A DNA stretch of 14,571 nucleotides from CAYSDL01 sp964429875 (GTDB lineage: Bacteria; Fidelibacterota; Marinisomatia; SCGC-AAA003-L08; D37C17): positions 1 to 14,571 of the forward strand of contig CAYSDL010000035.1 in NCBI GenBank assembly GCA_964429875.1, in the 5' to 3' direction. The notes under the pieces are model-generated. The model saw only the letters and a list, made by a program, of their open reading frames with translations. It had not been told where the DNA came from and did no database searches. The stretch's first letter is position 1. Every line of letters begins with the position of its first letter. The position numbers and the translations under genes were made by a program. This document shows positions 1 to 8,141 of the stretch, piece after piece.

Positions 1-54
1 TAGAGCAGCACCCTTTTAAGGTGATGGTCGCAGGTTCGATTCCTGCCGGGGTCA
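1..54 (+). tRNA. tRNA-Lys(UUU), 5' end cut off by the window edge
   Basis: The visible part covers the 3' half of the D stem (GAGC at 3-6), the anticodon arm (stem halves 8-12 and 20-24, loop 13-19), a five-base variable loop (25-29), the T arm (GCAGG 30-34, loop 35-41, CCTGC 42-46), the 3' acceptor strand 47-53 and discriminator A54. The loop CTTTTAA places anticodon TTT at 15-17, so it reads Lys AAA/AAG codons. The outermost anticodon-stem pair (G8-A24) is a mismatch. No CCA is encoded; CTTTGA follows. About 20 bases of the 5' end lie outside the window. U34 of this tRNA is a known target of MnmA, which is encoded at 5924-7003. Confidence 0.9.
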
Positions 55-59
55 CTTTG

Positions 60-85
60 AATGCCTATCATTTATAAGCATTTTT
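60..85 (+). terminator. weak Rho-independent terminator-like hairpin after the tRNA
   Basis: AATGC (60-64) pairs with GCATT (78-82), and TAT (66-68) pairs with ATA (74-76) across a C-A mismatch, leaving a five-base loop. A T-rich run follows directly. The stem is short and AT-rich, so termination strength is uncertain, but the position just after the tRNA fits. Confidence 0.35.
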
Positions 86-94
86 CATTTTTAT

Positions 95-108
95 TATAAT
101 ACTATAAT
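95..108 (+). promoter_or_regulatory. tandem TATAAT -10 candidates for the HTTM-DCC gene
   Basis: Two perfect TATAAT hexamers lie at 95-100 and 103-108, 19 bases before the ATG at 127. No convincing -35 box is seen at 16-18 bp upstream. If the second box is used, transcription would start near 115 and the leader would be about 12 nt, too short for a normal Shine-Dalgarno site; none is visible. The call rests on the hexamers alone, in very AT-rich DNA. Confidence 0.35.
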
Positions 109-126
109 ATGTATTAAATTATTTAT

Positions 127-2109
127 ATGAATAAGATTTTATCACAAACTGCATTTATTTTTAAACCTTGGTTCTATGTCGATTCAAGAGCACTTGGTAT
201 TTATAGAATGTTATTAGGAATTTTATGTTTTATTGATATTTTTAGGAGATATTCATTCATAGATATATTTTATACAAATGATAGTATTATATCAATATCT
301 ACATCTAATTCATTCTATAAAACATTTACTCTATTAACAACATTTACAAAATCATGGGAAGTTCATTTATTTTTTTTAGTTGGTCTAATTTTTTCTTTAT
401 TATTAATTATTGGTTATAGAACTAAGCTTTCACAAATCATATGTGCTATTGTAATTATTAGCATTCATAATAGAGCTATAATGCTTGAAAATGCAGGAGA
501 CTTATTTTTCAATAATCTACTTGTTCTATCTTTATTTTTGCCATTGGGAATTTCATTTAGTTTAGATTCTCTTAAAAAAAGTTTAATCCATAGAGAAAAT
601 ACCCCTGATGATCTAAATAATTATTCGTTAGGTATAAATAATCCCAAAGAAATATTTACAATGGGATATTTTGCAATTTTAATTCAGTTAGCATGTATAT
701 ACTTTTTTACTGCAATAAATAAAAGTGGTTATGATTGGAGTAATGGTTCTGCAGTTTTTAAAATGTTCCAACTGGATACATTTTTAACTCCAGTAGGATA
801 TTTTCTAAGAGAATATATTTCTACAGGAGTATCTCAATTTTTTACATATTCAACACTTTATTTGGAATATTCTGCTCCATTCTTACTATTAATTCCTTTT
901 TATAGTTATTTGTTAAGAAGTGTATTTGTTTTTTCATTTTTCATTTTTCATTTTTCAATACGTTTAGCTATTAAAGTAGGACTTTTTTCATTTACGATGG
1001 TTTCAACTTATATATTATTAATTGATAAAAGAATTTTTGATAAGCTCAAAAAAATATTTAAAAATAAATTTCACAGTAGTAATTATATTATATTCTATGA
1101 TACTGATTGTGGCTTTTGCCATTATACATGTAGGATTATAAAAAGACTAGATGTCTATAACCAAATTACTTTTGCTGATTCAACTTATAAGGGTGATAAA
1201 CCAAAAGATTTAGATAAGCTAGCAGATAACACAATCGTTTTATATAATTCTGATAATAATATTAAATGGATTAAGCATAAAGCATTTGGAAAAATTTTAT
1301 CAATTATTCCTTTAGGATTTATTCTTTCTTGGATTTTTTTCATTCCATATATTAATAAAGTATTTGAAGTTATATATGATCTGATTGCTACTAACAGAAC
1401 AAAAGTAAGTAAATTTTTTGGATTGCCTGCTTGTGATATAAAAGCGAATAACCCGCAGATCAATAATAGGTTTTCTCCTAATCCAAAATATATAAAAATA
1501 TATAATATCTCACTTCAAGTTATAAGCACAAGTATAGTTGTTGTCTTAATTGTCGCCTGCATCAAGTATAATCTGGTGGCTAATAAAGCAGTTAATGAAT
1601 ACATGGAAGATTATGGATATAAAAAATTTACATATAATAAAACGCTAAGAAGAATTTCAACATATCCTCGTATGATACAAAGATGGAATATGTTCGCCCC
1701 AACAGTTTTAGGTACAGATAAGACAGTAATAGTTGAGGCAACATTATCTAATGGTGATATAGTTGATCCTTTCACTGGGAAAGATCCTATATTTGATAAT
1801 CTAGATTATCCTATCCTATGGCATGATCACAATCAATTTTGGAGAAAGTTTTTTAGTAGAGTTACTAAAAAACAAAACTCTAAATATATCACCTCTTTTG
1901 AAAAATGGATAAAGAAATATAATAATACATATTTTGATGAAATATTAAATGGGAATAAAATTAGATCAGTTAAAATTTGGTCCTTAAGTCAAAAAAATAG
2001 AAATATTAATAGCACTAAGGATAATAAAATCAATAAGAGACTATTGAATCAAAATTCTAATTCGAAAAAAAAATCTAATAAGAAAAAGACTCCTAAAAAA
2101 AAGATCTAA
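127..2109 (+). CDS. HTTM-domain / DCC thiol-disulfide oxidoreductase fusion membrane protein
   Basis: 660 residues. Residues about 20-300 form a multi-span membrane region with HTTM signatures: RxLGIYRMLLG near 21-31, and an HNRxxxLENAGD...LFLPLG stretch at 114-141. HTTM is the transmembrane domain shared with vitamin-K-dependent gamma-carboxylases; bacterial members mostly have unknown substrates. Residues about 319-435 form a DCC (DUF393) domain with the thioredoxin-like motif D-T-D-C328-G-F-C331. A further membrane helix lies near 462-480, followed by a soluble tail with RW-N-MFAP (519-525), a motif I associate with HTTM proteins. The C-terminus is strongly Lys-rich. The dithiol centre suggests redox chemistry at the membrane, but this is inference. 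The ATG at 127 has no Shine-Dalgarno site. The stop overlaps that of marC by 4 nt, tail to tail. The domain calls are firm; the biological role is unknown. Confidence 0.85.
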   Translation: MNKILSQTAFIFKPWFYVDSRALGIYRMLLGILCFIDIFRRYSFIDIFYTNDSIISISTSNSFYKTFTLLTTFTKSWEVHLFFLVGLIFSLLLIIGYRTKLSQIICAIVIISIHNRAIMLENAGDLFFNNLLVLSLFLPLGISFSLDSLKKSLIHRENTPDDLNNYSLGINNPKEIFTMGYFAILIQLACIYFFTAINKSGYDWSNGSAVFKMFQLDTFLTPVGYFLREYISTGVSQFFTYSTLYLEYSAPFLLLIPFYSYLLRSVFVFSFFIFHFSIRLAIKVGLFSFTMVSTYILLIDKRIFDKLKKIFKNKFHSSNYIIFYDTDCGFCHYTCRIIKRLDVYNQITFADSTYKGDKPKDLDKLADNTIVLYNSDNNIKWIKHKAFGKILSIIPLGFILSWIFFIPYINKVFEVIYDLIATNRTKVSKFFGLPACDIKANNPQINNRFSPNPKYIKIYNISLQVISTSIVVVLIVACIKYNLVANKAVNEYMEDYGYKKFTYNKTLRRISTYPRMIQRWNMFAPTVLGTDKTVIVEATLSNGDIVDPFTGKDPIFDNLDYPILWHDHNQFWRKFFSRVTKKQNSKYITSFEKWIKKYNNTYFDEILNGNKIRSVKIWSLSQKNRNINSTKDNKINKRLLNQNSNSKKKSNKKKTPKKKI

Positions 2110-2735
2110 CTTATTAATGGAATAATTCCATTAATTATAAATTGAATAGATATTACTAAGAGTATTAATCCCATTATTCTTTGAATGATTCTAATCCCTG
2201 TTGTTCCAATTCTTTTAGATATCTTTTTACCAAGCAATAAAATAATAAATGTAAATAATAAGGTGATTATTATGTTAAAGTGTAAAATTAATTTATCAGA
2301 AATATTCATCGCTTGTGAAGATAATAACATGACTGAAGTGATTGCCCCTGGACCAGCTATTAATGGGATACCAATTGGTGTGATACTAATATCTTCTTTT
2401 TCTTCAGCCTCTTCAGTCTCTTGAGGGGTAGATGAAGATCTTGGAACTTTTGCTTCAATCATATCTATGCTACTTCTGAAAAATAATATTCCTCCAGCTA
2501 TCATAAATGCATTGATTGTTATTCCATAGAATTCAAATATTAAACTTCCCATTAATGAAAAAATAAATAATATCAAATAAGCTATAACAATTCCCTTTTT
2601 TACTATTTTAGTATATTCGCTATCATTTAAATCTTTAGTGATTCCTAGTAATATTGGGGTAATACCAATAGGGTTTATTAGAGTAAATAAAGAAGAAAAA
2701 GTTAAGATAAAGAAAGATATATTAATATATTCCAT
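2106..2735 (-). CDS. marC: MarC family (NAAT-like) integral membrane protein
   Basis: 209 residues, the normal length for the MarC family. About six membrane helices are visible (near 7-29, 47-67, 72-90, 119-139, 150-169 and 185-205). Family landmarks are LxNPIGITPIL at 19-29 and TPIGIPLIAGPGAITS at 119-134. A loop between helices 3 and 4 (about 100-117) is unusually acidic, with a Glu-rich run. MarC proteins are inner-membrane proteins of uncertain function; an early link to multiple antibiotic resistance was not upheld, and some relatives are annotated as amino-acid transporters. It is the last gene of the operon, starting one base after the argS stop, so it is probably translationally coupled. 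It ends in TAG inside the stop region of the convergent HTTM gene. Confidence 0.88.
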   Translation of the reverse strand: MEYINISFFILTFSSLFTLINPIGITPILLGITKDLNDSEYTKIVKKGIVIAYLILFIFSLMGSLIFEFYGITINAFMIAGGILFFRSSIDMIEAKVPRSSSTPQETEEAEEKEDISITPIGIPLIAGPGAITSVMLLSSQAMNISDKLILHFNIIITLLFTFIILLLGKKISKRIGTTGIRIIQRIMGLILLVISIQFIINGIIPLIS

Positions 2736-2736
2736 T

Positions 2737-4356
2737 TTACATTTTATCTGGGCTAGAGATTCCTAAAATTTTTAGACCATTTTTAATCACTATTTGAATA
2801 GCTTTTATTAGAACTATTCTAGCATTAGTAAGTTCCATATTATCTTGAATTATTCTATTATGTGCATAATATTTATGAAATAGTGAGGATAATTCATGAA
2901 GGTAATTAGCTAACATTTGAGGCTCATTTGATTCGAGTAGTTTTTTTATTAACTCTTTAAAATTAATAAGTTTATTAATAATTCTAATCTCTAAATCAGA
3001 ATTTAAGCTGTTAAGATTTGCCTTATTATCCAATGTGATATCATCTGCTTTTTTAAGAATATTTGAAATTCTTGCATTTGCATATTGTATATAATATACT
3101 GGATTTTCTTCTGATTTTTCTGTAGCTAATTTCAAATCAAAATTTAAATGTGAGTTCATATGTCTCATAATAAAGAAATATCTTAATACATCTGATCCAA
3201 CTTCCTTAATAAGTTCATCTAATGTTATAAAATTAGCTGCTCTTGTAGACATTTTAACTGGTTTCCCATCCTTAAGAATTGATATGAATTGATGTATAAG
3301 AACTTTAACTTTATTTTTATTATATCCAAGTTGATCTAGTGCTGTTACTACATCTGGATACGCGTCCATGTGATCTGCTCCAAATACATCGATGCAAATA
3401 TTATACTCTCTTTCATATTTTGTAATGTGATATGCTATATCAGGGAGTCTGTATGTTGGTTCACCGGTACTCTTTATCAAAACTCTATCTGATTCTCTCC
3501 CAACTTTTGTTCCTTTGAACCAAGTTGCATTATCTTTTTTATATATTAGTCCTATTTTATCAAGAGCATCTACAGTCTTATATATTTTTTTATTTTTGTA
3601 TAGAGTATGTTCATTAAAAAAAGTATCAAATTTTATTCCTATTTTATTAAGAGTGTTATTGATATTTTTAAAAATTTGATTTTCAGCTTCTTTAATGAAA
3701 ATGTTTATATCCTCATTTTCAACATATTTATCTTTATGTTTATTAATAATTATTGCAGCAATATCCTTAATGTAATCACCTTGATAACCATCTTCAGGGA
3801 ATTTATTTTCAACATTATTTAATTCTAAATATCTTGAATAAACTGATTCACCTAATTTTCTCATTTGCCTTCCAGCATTATTATAATAATATTCTCTATC
3901 GACTTTATATCCATTAAATGCGTAGATATTACTTATTACATCTCCAATAATAGCCCCTCGTCCATGCCCTACTGTTAAGGGCCCTGTAGGATTTGCGCTA
4001 ACAAACTCAACTAATACCGTTTGATTCTTCCCAGTAGAATTTTTCCCATAACCTTCTTTTTCAGTAATAATATTTTTTAGCTCATTTACGATTATTTCTG
4101 ATTTAATTTTAAAGTTTAAAAATCCTGGTTTTGCTACTTCTATATTTTCAAACAAATCAGAAGAAGATAGGTCATTTTTTATATTTTTAGCAATATCATA
4201 TGGACTTTGTTTTAAATCCTTCGATAAAAGAAATGCTATATTAGATGCTAAGTCAGCATCTATATTTTCTTTTGGATTTTGTATAATAGGTTCAATATTA
4301 GGATAATTTAAACTAGCTAATGATTCCTTTAATATTTTTATTACTTTTTCTTTCAC
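2737..4356 (-). CDS. argS: arginyl-tRNA synthetase
   Basis: 539 residues, slightly shorter than typical bacterial ArgS (about 550-580). It charges tRNA-Arg with arginine in the cytoplasm. The N-terminal Arg-tRNA-synthetase additional domain (about 1-85) is followed by the class I catalytic domain with ANPTGPLTVGHGRGA (121-135), the HIGH-like signature, whose first His is Thr128. The KMSKS-like motif is KMSTR (368-372). The DALR anticodon-binding domain covers about 420-539, beginning with YYIQYANARI and ending in the characteristic LGISSPDKM. The start codon is GTG, overlapping the rsfS stop as GTGA (4 nt), which implies coupled translation. No other truncation or frameshift is seen. Confidence 0.97.
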   Translation of the reverse strand: MKEKVIKILKESLASLNYPNIEPIIQNPKENIDADLASNIAFLLSKDLKQSPYDIAKNIKNDLSSSDLFENIEVAKPGFLNFKIKSEIIVNELKNIITEKEGYGKNSTGKNQTVLVEFVSANPTGPLTVGHGRGAIIGDVISNIYAFNGYKVDREYYYNNAGRQMRKLGESVYSRYLELNNVENKFPEDGYQGDYIKDIAAIIINKHKDKYVENEDINIFIKEAENQIFKNINNTLNKIGIKFDTFFNEHTLYKNKKIYKTVDALDKIGLIYKKDNATWFKGTKVGRESDRVLIKSTGEPTYRLPDIAYHITKYEREYNICIDVFGADHMDAYPDVVTALDQLGYNKNKVKVLIHQFISILKDGKPVKMSTRAANFITLDELIKEVGSDVLRYFFIMRHMNSHLNFDLKLATEKSEENPVYYIQYANARISNILKKADDITLDNKANLNSLNSDLEIRIINKLINFKELIKKLLESNEPQMLANYLHELSSLFHKYYAHNRIIQDNMELTNARIVLIKAIQIVIKNGLKILGISSPDKM

Positions 4357-4715
4357 TCTTCATCCTTTACTGAAATAATTTTAGCATCTGCCCACAGTCT
4401 CTCAATATTATAAAACTTTCTATATTCTTTTTGAAAAATATTTACTGTTACATTTACATAATCCATTAATACCCATTTTAAATGCTGATATCCTTCAATA
4501 TGAAAGGGTTTTATATTATGATCTAGTAATCCTTCTTCAATATGGTTTGTGATTGCTCGTGATTGAGCATCAGAGTCTGATGTGCAGATCAAAAAAATAT
4601 CTGTTAAAGTTGTTATTCCATCAACATAAATAATTTTTATATCATAAGCTTTTTTTTCTAACATTAAATTAGAAATTAATTTAGATATTTTTTTTGAGTC
4701 ATTAATATTAAGCAT
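4353..4715 (-). CDS. rsfS: ribosomal silencing factor RsfS (Iojap family)
   Basis: 120 residues, full length for the family. RsfS binds protein L14 (uL14) of the large ribosomal subunit and blocks joining with the small subunit, lowering translation under nutrient limitation. Family landmarks are clear: TDIFLICTSDSDAQSRAI (38-55), HIEGYQHLKWVLMDYVNVTVNIF (72-94, read in parts) and FYNIERLWADA (101-111). Its ATG lies 5 nt after the stop of the LytR_C gene, and its TGA overlaps the argS GTG. Its position in a growth-related operon with a tRNA synthetase and a cell-wall precursor enzyme is consistent with its role. Confidence 0.95.
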   Translation of the reverse strand: MLNINDSKKISKLISNLMLEKKAYDIKIIYVDGITTLTDIFLICTSDSDAQSRAITNHIEEGLLDHNIKPFHIEGYQHLKWVLMDYVNVTVNIFQKEYRKFYNIERLWADAKIISVKDEE

Positions 4716-4720
4716 AATAT

Positions 4721-5215
4721 TTAGAAAGGTTCATAATGCAAAGATACTTGATCATATGAATTTAAATTAGTATAATCGGAACCTATAATTAATGTTATAT
4801 CATAAAACATATTACTATCATAATTATATTCTAAATATTTTGGATTAATCTCTAAAAGTTCAACAATCTCATAAATAAAATCTTTGTGATTTTCAGTATG
4901 AACTAATAATTTTGTTTTTTCATATTCAAAATGTTTAGCATTTCCATAATCAATAACATCATAACCCATATTTCTTAAAAAATTTGTATACAAATCTGCA
5001 ATTCCTTTTTCACCACAACCATTCAATACAGATACTTGTACTTTATAGCCAGTTATTTCTTCACTTTGTGTTTTTTTTAAAAGTAAACTCAAATTATTTT
5101 CATTATAGGTGTTTGAAGAGGAGTATGATTTTTTTGAAAATAAAAAGATGCTAACTGCAAATAATACTAATAATAATATCGCTATTTGTTTTTTGGTGTC
5201 CATTATTTTGTTCAT
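4721..5215 (-). CDS. membrane-anchored LytR_C-domain protein
   Basis: 164 residues. A single N-terminal membrane helix (about 10-27) is preceded by KK, so the rest should lie outside the membrane. After a polar linker, residues about 58-148 match the LytR C-terminal domain (PF13399 type), with VSVLNGCGEKGIA at 61-73, then L...GYDVIDYGNA (79-93) and a final LIIGSDY (142-148). The catalytic LytR-CpsA-Psr phosphotransferase domain is absent, so it is not a wall-polymer ligase itself. The start overlaps the glmU stop as ATGA (4 nt). A second ATG at codon 5 is also possible. Function is unknown; its place between a sugar-nucleotide enzyme and rsfS suggests an envelope role, which is inference. Confidence 0.8.
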   Translation of the reverse strand: MNKIMDTKKQIAILLLVLFAVSIFLFSKKSYSSSNTYNENNLSLLLKKTQSEEITGYKVQVSVLNGCGEKGIADLYTNFLRNMGYDVIDYGNAKHFEYEKTKLLVHTENHKDFIYEIVELLEINPKYLEYNYDSNMFYDITLIIGSDYTNLNSYDQVSLHYEPF

Positions 5216-5931
5216 ATAGATAAATCTTTTAATTGCTCAATAGTATTAATACCATATATTTCATTATTATTTTCTGTTAATAAAATTGAAATTTTATTTT
5301 CATCTATATAATTAAAGATATCAGTTAAATAATATTCTTTTTGCACATTTTTATTTTTAATTAAATAAATTTTTTCAAATAAAGTTTCTGAATCAAAAAT
5401 ATATATTCCCGAATTAATTTCACTGATTAGTTGTTCTGCTTTATTTGCATCTTTTTGTTCAACAATTTTAGAAAAGCATTTATTTTCATCTCTCACAATT
5501 CTTCCATATCCAAATGGATTTTCAAAATTTGTTGAAATAAGAGAAGCCTTTGAGTTATTTGATATATGTAAATTGATAAATGAACTAAGCGTATTTTCAG
5601 TTATTCTAGGTACATCTCCAGATAATACAAGAACATTACCAGAGAAATCCATCAGTTGATTATCACATTGTTGAACTGCATGTGCTGTCCCTTTTTGTTC
5701 TGATTGTATTGCAAAGTCAATTTCTTGAGATTGTAAAGTCGCTTTTACTAATTCTTTTTTATACCCAACAATAGCAATAATTTTTTCTGGGTTTAATTTT
5801 TTTGCTGTATTAATTACTGTTTCTATCATTGTTACTCCATTGATCTCATGCAGAACTTTTGGAAGCTCTGAATTCATCCTAGTACCTTTACCAGCAGCAA
5901 GTATAACTACAGCTAGTGGTTTATTAATCAT
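5212..5931 (-). CDS. glmU: UDP-GlcNAc pyrophosphorylase domain protein (GlmU N-terminal half only)
   Basis: 239 residues from the ATG at 5931. A GTG at 5952 would add seven residues but deepens the overlap with mnmA from 8 to 29 nt. It is a nucleotidyltransferase with LAAGKGTRM (11-19), PKVLH (24-28), QSEQKGTAHA (76-85), SGDVP (104-108), an NSGIYIF segment and YYLTD near the end. This matches the uridylyltransferase half of GlmU, which makes UDP-GlcNAc from GlcNAc-1-P and UTP for peptidoglycan. E. coli GlmU is about 456 residues; the C-terminal left-handed beta-helix acetyltransferase half is missing here, with a clean TGA rather than a frameshift into LbH-like hexapeptides. Another sugar-1-phosphate could be the substrate. 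It is coupled to mnmA upstream and to the LytR_C gene downstream. Confidence 0.85.
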   Translation of the reverse strand: MINKPLAVVILAAGKGTRMNSELPKVLHEINGVTMIETVINTAKKLNPEKIIAIVGYKKELVKATLQSQEIDFAIQSEQKGTAHAVQQCDNQLMDFSGNVLVLSGDVPRITENTLSSFINLHISNNSKASLISTNFENPFGYGRIVRDENKCFSKIVEQKDANKAEQLISEINSGIYIFDSETLFEKIYLIKNKNVQKEYYLTDIFNYIDENKISILLTENNNEIYGINTIEQLKDLSI

Positions 5932-7003
5932 AGACTTCAATGACACCTCCACCTAAGAGTGTTTCTTTATCGTCAAAAAAAACGATTGATTGTCCTGGAG
6001 TAATTGCCAACTGAGGTGTTTCAAAAATTGCTGTAATAGCATTATTATTATTATCAATATTGGCTTTTGCTACATTCCCATTATATCTGATTTGACAATT
6101 TACTTTTAATGGAAAAGAAGGAGACTCAACTAACCAATTGATATTGGAAATATTACAACTATTTGATAGTAACCCTCCTTTTTTTGAAACTGTTATTGTG
6201 TTCTCTTTTGCATTTATTTTTTTAACATATAAGGGCTCAGGATTTGTCACTCCAATTCCTTTTCTTTGACCAATTGTATAATTTATATATCCAGGATTTT
6301 CTCCAATAACATTATTATTTTCATCTAAAGTAGTCCCTTCCTTATTTTGATTCTGATTAGTATAATCTTTAATAAACCTTGAATAATTATTATCTGCGAC
6401 AAAACATATTTCCATACTTTCAGGGGTGTCTGCAGTTTCTAATTGATGCTCTCTAGCTATATCTCGAACTTCTTTTTTTGTTAATTCTCCTAAAGGAAGA
6501 ATTGTCCTAGAAAGAGTTTCTTTTGGAATTCCCCATAGAACATATGCTTGATCTTTGATTTTGTCCTTTCCTTTTTTAATTGAATATACACCTTTGTTAT
6601 TATTTATTATCGCATAATGACCTGTTGCAATATATTCAGCCCCCAGTTTATCTGCTTGCTTAATAAATGTATCCCATTTTACATATGAATTACATCGTAC
6701 ACAGGGATTAGGAGTTCTTCCTGCAGTGTATTCACTAACAAAATTTTCTACTACTTTTTCTTTGAAGTCTTCAGTAAAGTCAATTGTATAGTGAGGAACT
6801 CCAAGTCTTTCACAAACAAGTTTCGCATTATTTATAGATTCGATAGCACAGCAATTATTATCTTGCAAGCTATTTCCACCTACTGTTTTATATTCCCATA
6901 ATTTCATGGTAATTCCAATAGGTTGATGTCCCATTTCTATAATTTTTAAAAGTGTTACAGAGCTATCAACTCCGCCTGACATTGCTACTAAAACTTTAGA
7001 CAT
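5924..7003 (-). CDS. mnmA: tRNA-specific 2-thiouridylase MnmA
   Basis: 359 residues, family-typical. It thiolates U34 of tRNA-Lys, tRNA-Glu and tRNA-Gln (s2U) using ATP and sulfur passed from a cysteine desulfurase. The PP-loop SGGVDSS is at 9-15. The two catalytic cysteines are C101 in TPNPCVRCN and C200 in MEICFV. The central YINYTIGQRKG-like segment and a C-terminal beta-barrel ending in GQSIVFFDD...GGGVI are present. It overlaps the upstream cysteine desulfurase gene by 8 nt, a pairing like the dedicated desulfurase YrvO with MnmA in Bacillus subtilis, which suggests direct sulfur hand-over without a Tus relay (inference). A substrate tRNA-Lys(UUU) lies at the left edge of the window. Confidence 0.97.
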   Translation of the reverse strand: MSKVLVAMSGGVDSSVTLLKIIEMGHQPIGITMKLWEYKTVGGNSLQDNNCCAIESINNAKLVCERLGVPHYTIDFTEDFKEKVVENFVSEYTAGRTPNPCVRCNSYVKWDTFIKQADKLGAEYIATGHYAIINNNKGVYSIKKGKDKIKDQAYVLWGIPKETLSRTILPLGELTKKEVRDIAREHQLETADTPESMEICFVADNNYSRFIKDYTNQNQNKEGTTLDENNNVIGENPGYINYTIGQRKGIGVTNPEPLYVKKINAKENTITVSKKGGLLSNSCNISNINWLVESPSFPLKVNCQIRYNGNVAKANIDNNNNAITAIFETPQLAITPGQSIVFFDDKETLLGGGVIEVYD

Positions 7004-8141
7004 ATTGTTTAGTTGTTAATTGATTTGTTATTATTTCATTAATTGATTGCACAATAGAAAAAATATTTTTTTCTGTAATAAAATTTCCTATTGAAATTCG
7101 TATTGTTTCTTTAGCTGATTTTTGATCTAACCCAATTTCTAATAAGGCATTAGATGCTTTTGTCGAGCCTGAAGAACATGCAGATCCAAATGAAACACCA
7201 ATTCCATTCATATCTAGATTCATTAATAATGCTTGCCCATCTATACCATGAAACGTAATATTTAAAAAGCCATTCATTCTTGATTTGCCATTTAATGTAT
7301 AGGAAACATTAGTCTTATCAAGCTCAGAAATAAATAAATGTTCTAATTGGTTAATATGCTTTTTATTGCTACTTAAATTTTTGATTGCTACTTTTAGAGC
7401 TTCTGACATTCCAGCAATTAAACTAGTACTCTCTGTCCCAGGTCTATGCCCACTTTCCTGTCCTCCTCCAAAAATAATTGGATTTAAATCAATTCCCTTT
7501 TTAATATATAGTGCTCCAATACCTTTTGGTCCATAAAATTTATGTGCTCCTAAGCTAAGCATATCTATATTGCTGTCATTCAAATTGACATTTTCTTTAC
7601 CAATAAATTGTACAGCATCTGTATGAAACAAAATAGATTTTTCTGTGCATAATCGTGCAATTTCTTCTACGGGATTTATGGTCCCAAGTTCATTGTTTAG
7701 AAACATTATAGAAACAAGTTTTGTATTTTTTCTGATAGCATTTTTTATTTTTTCAACTTCAATCAAGCCATCTTTATTAGGTTTTATATAAGTAGCTTCT
7801 ATACCTTTTTTTTCTAAAGATTTTGCTACATTTAATATGGAAGGGTGTTCATATGTGCTTGTAATAAAATGATCATTTTTGTTTAATGCCCCTCTTAATG
7901 CTATGTTATTTGATTCAGTACCACCAGAAGTAAAAATAATTTCTGACTCTAGGCAACCTAAAATTGAGGCCATATTTTTTCTTGATTTCTCAATAAAGTT
8001 GTGAGCTCTTTGTCCTACTTGATGGACGCTAGAGGAGTTCCCAAAATAGTTTTTATTTATTTCATGCATCTTTTCTAAAACTGATGTATGAATGGGAGTT
8101 GTTGAGGCAATGTCAAAGTAAATATATTCGAAGTTATTCAT
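6996..8141 (-). CDS. iscS: cysteine desulfurase (NifS/IscS family)
   Basis: 381 residues, a complete PLP enzyme releasing sulfur from L-cysteine as a persulfide. SGGTESNN (72-79) binds the cofactor phosphate. H99 stacks on the PLP ring, D175 and Q178 lie in TDAVQ, the Schiff-base lysine is K201 in GAHKFYGPKG, and the persulfide cysteine is C322 in GSACSSG. The N-terminal strand reads YFDIASTT where many relatives have D-N-A-A-T-T. The gene abuts the MBL hydrolase stop with no gap and overlaps mnmA by 8 nt, so thiolation of tRNA is its likely main duty. No scaffold gene (iscU) is next to it. The symbol reflects the family; a YrvO-like dedicated partner of MnmA is equally possible. Confidence 0.93.
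   Translation of the reverse strand: MNNFEYIYFDIASTTPIHTSVLEKMHEINKNYFGNSSSVHQVGQRAHNFIEKSRKNMASILGCLESEIIFTSGGTESNNIALRGALNKNDHFITSTYEHPSILNVAKSLEKKGIEATYIKPNKDGLIEVEKIKNAIRKNTKLVSIMFLNNELGTINPVEEIARLCTEKSILFHTDAVQFIGKENVNLNDSNIDMLSLGAHKFYGPKGIGALYIKKGIDLNPIIFGGGQESGHRPGTESTSLIAGMSEALKVAIKNLSSNKKHINQLEHLFISELDKTNVSYTLNGKSRMNGFLNITFHGIDGQALLMNLDMNGIGVSFGSACSSGSTKASNALLEIGLDQKSAKETIRISIGNFITEKNIFSIVQSINEIITNQLTTKQYV

Noticed and set aside
1185..1463. 92-codon minus-strand frame inside the HTTM-DCC gene
   Set aside because: It lies opposite the clear DCC domain, has no start context and shows no family resemblance. It is a shadow.
2185..2424. 79-codon plus-strand frame opposite marC
   Set aside because: It is antisense to well-conserved MarC motifs and its composition is explained by the opposite strand.
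3607..3822. 71-codon plus-strand frame opposite argS
   Set aside because: It is a shadow of the ArgS catalytic region; its Phe/Ile richness comes from antisense AT-rich codons.
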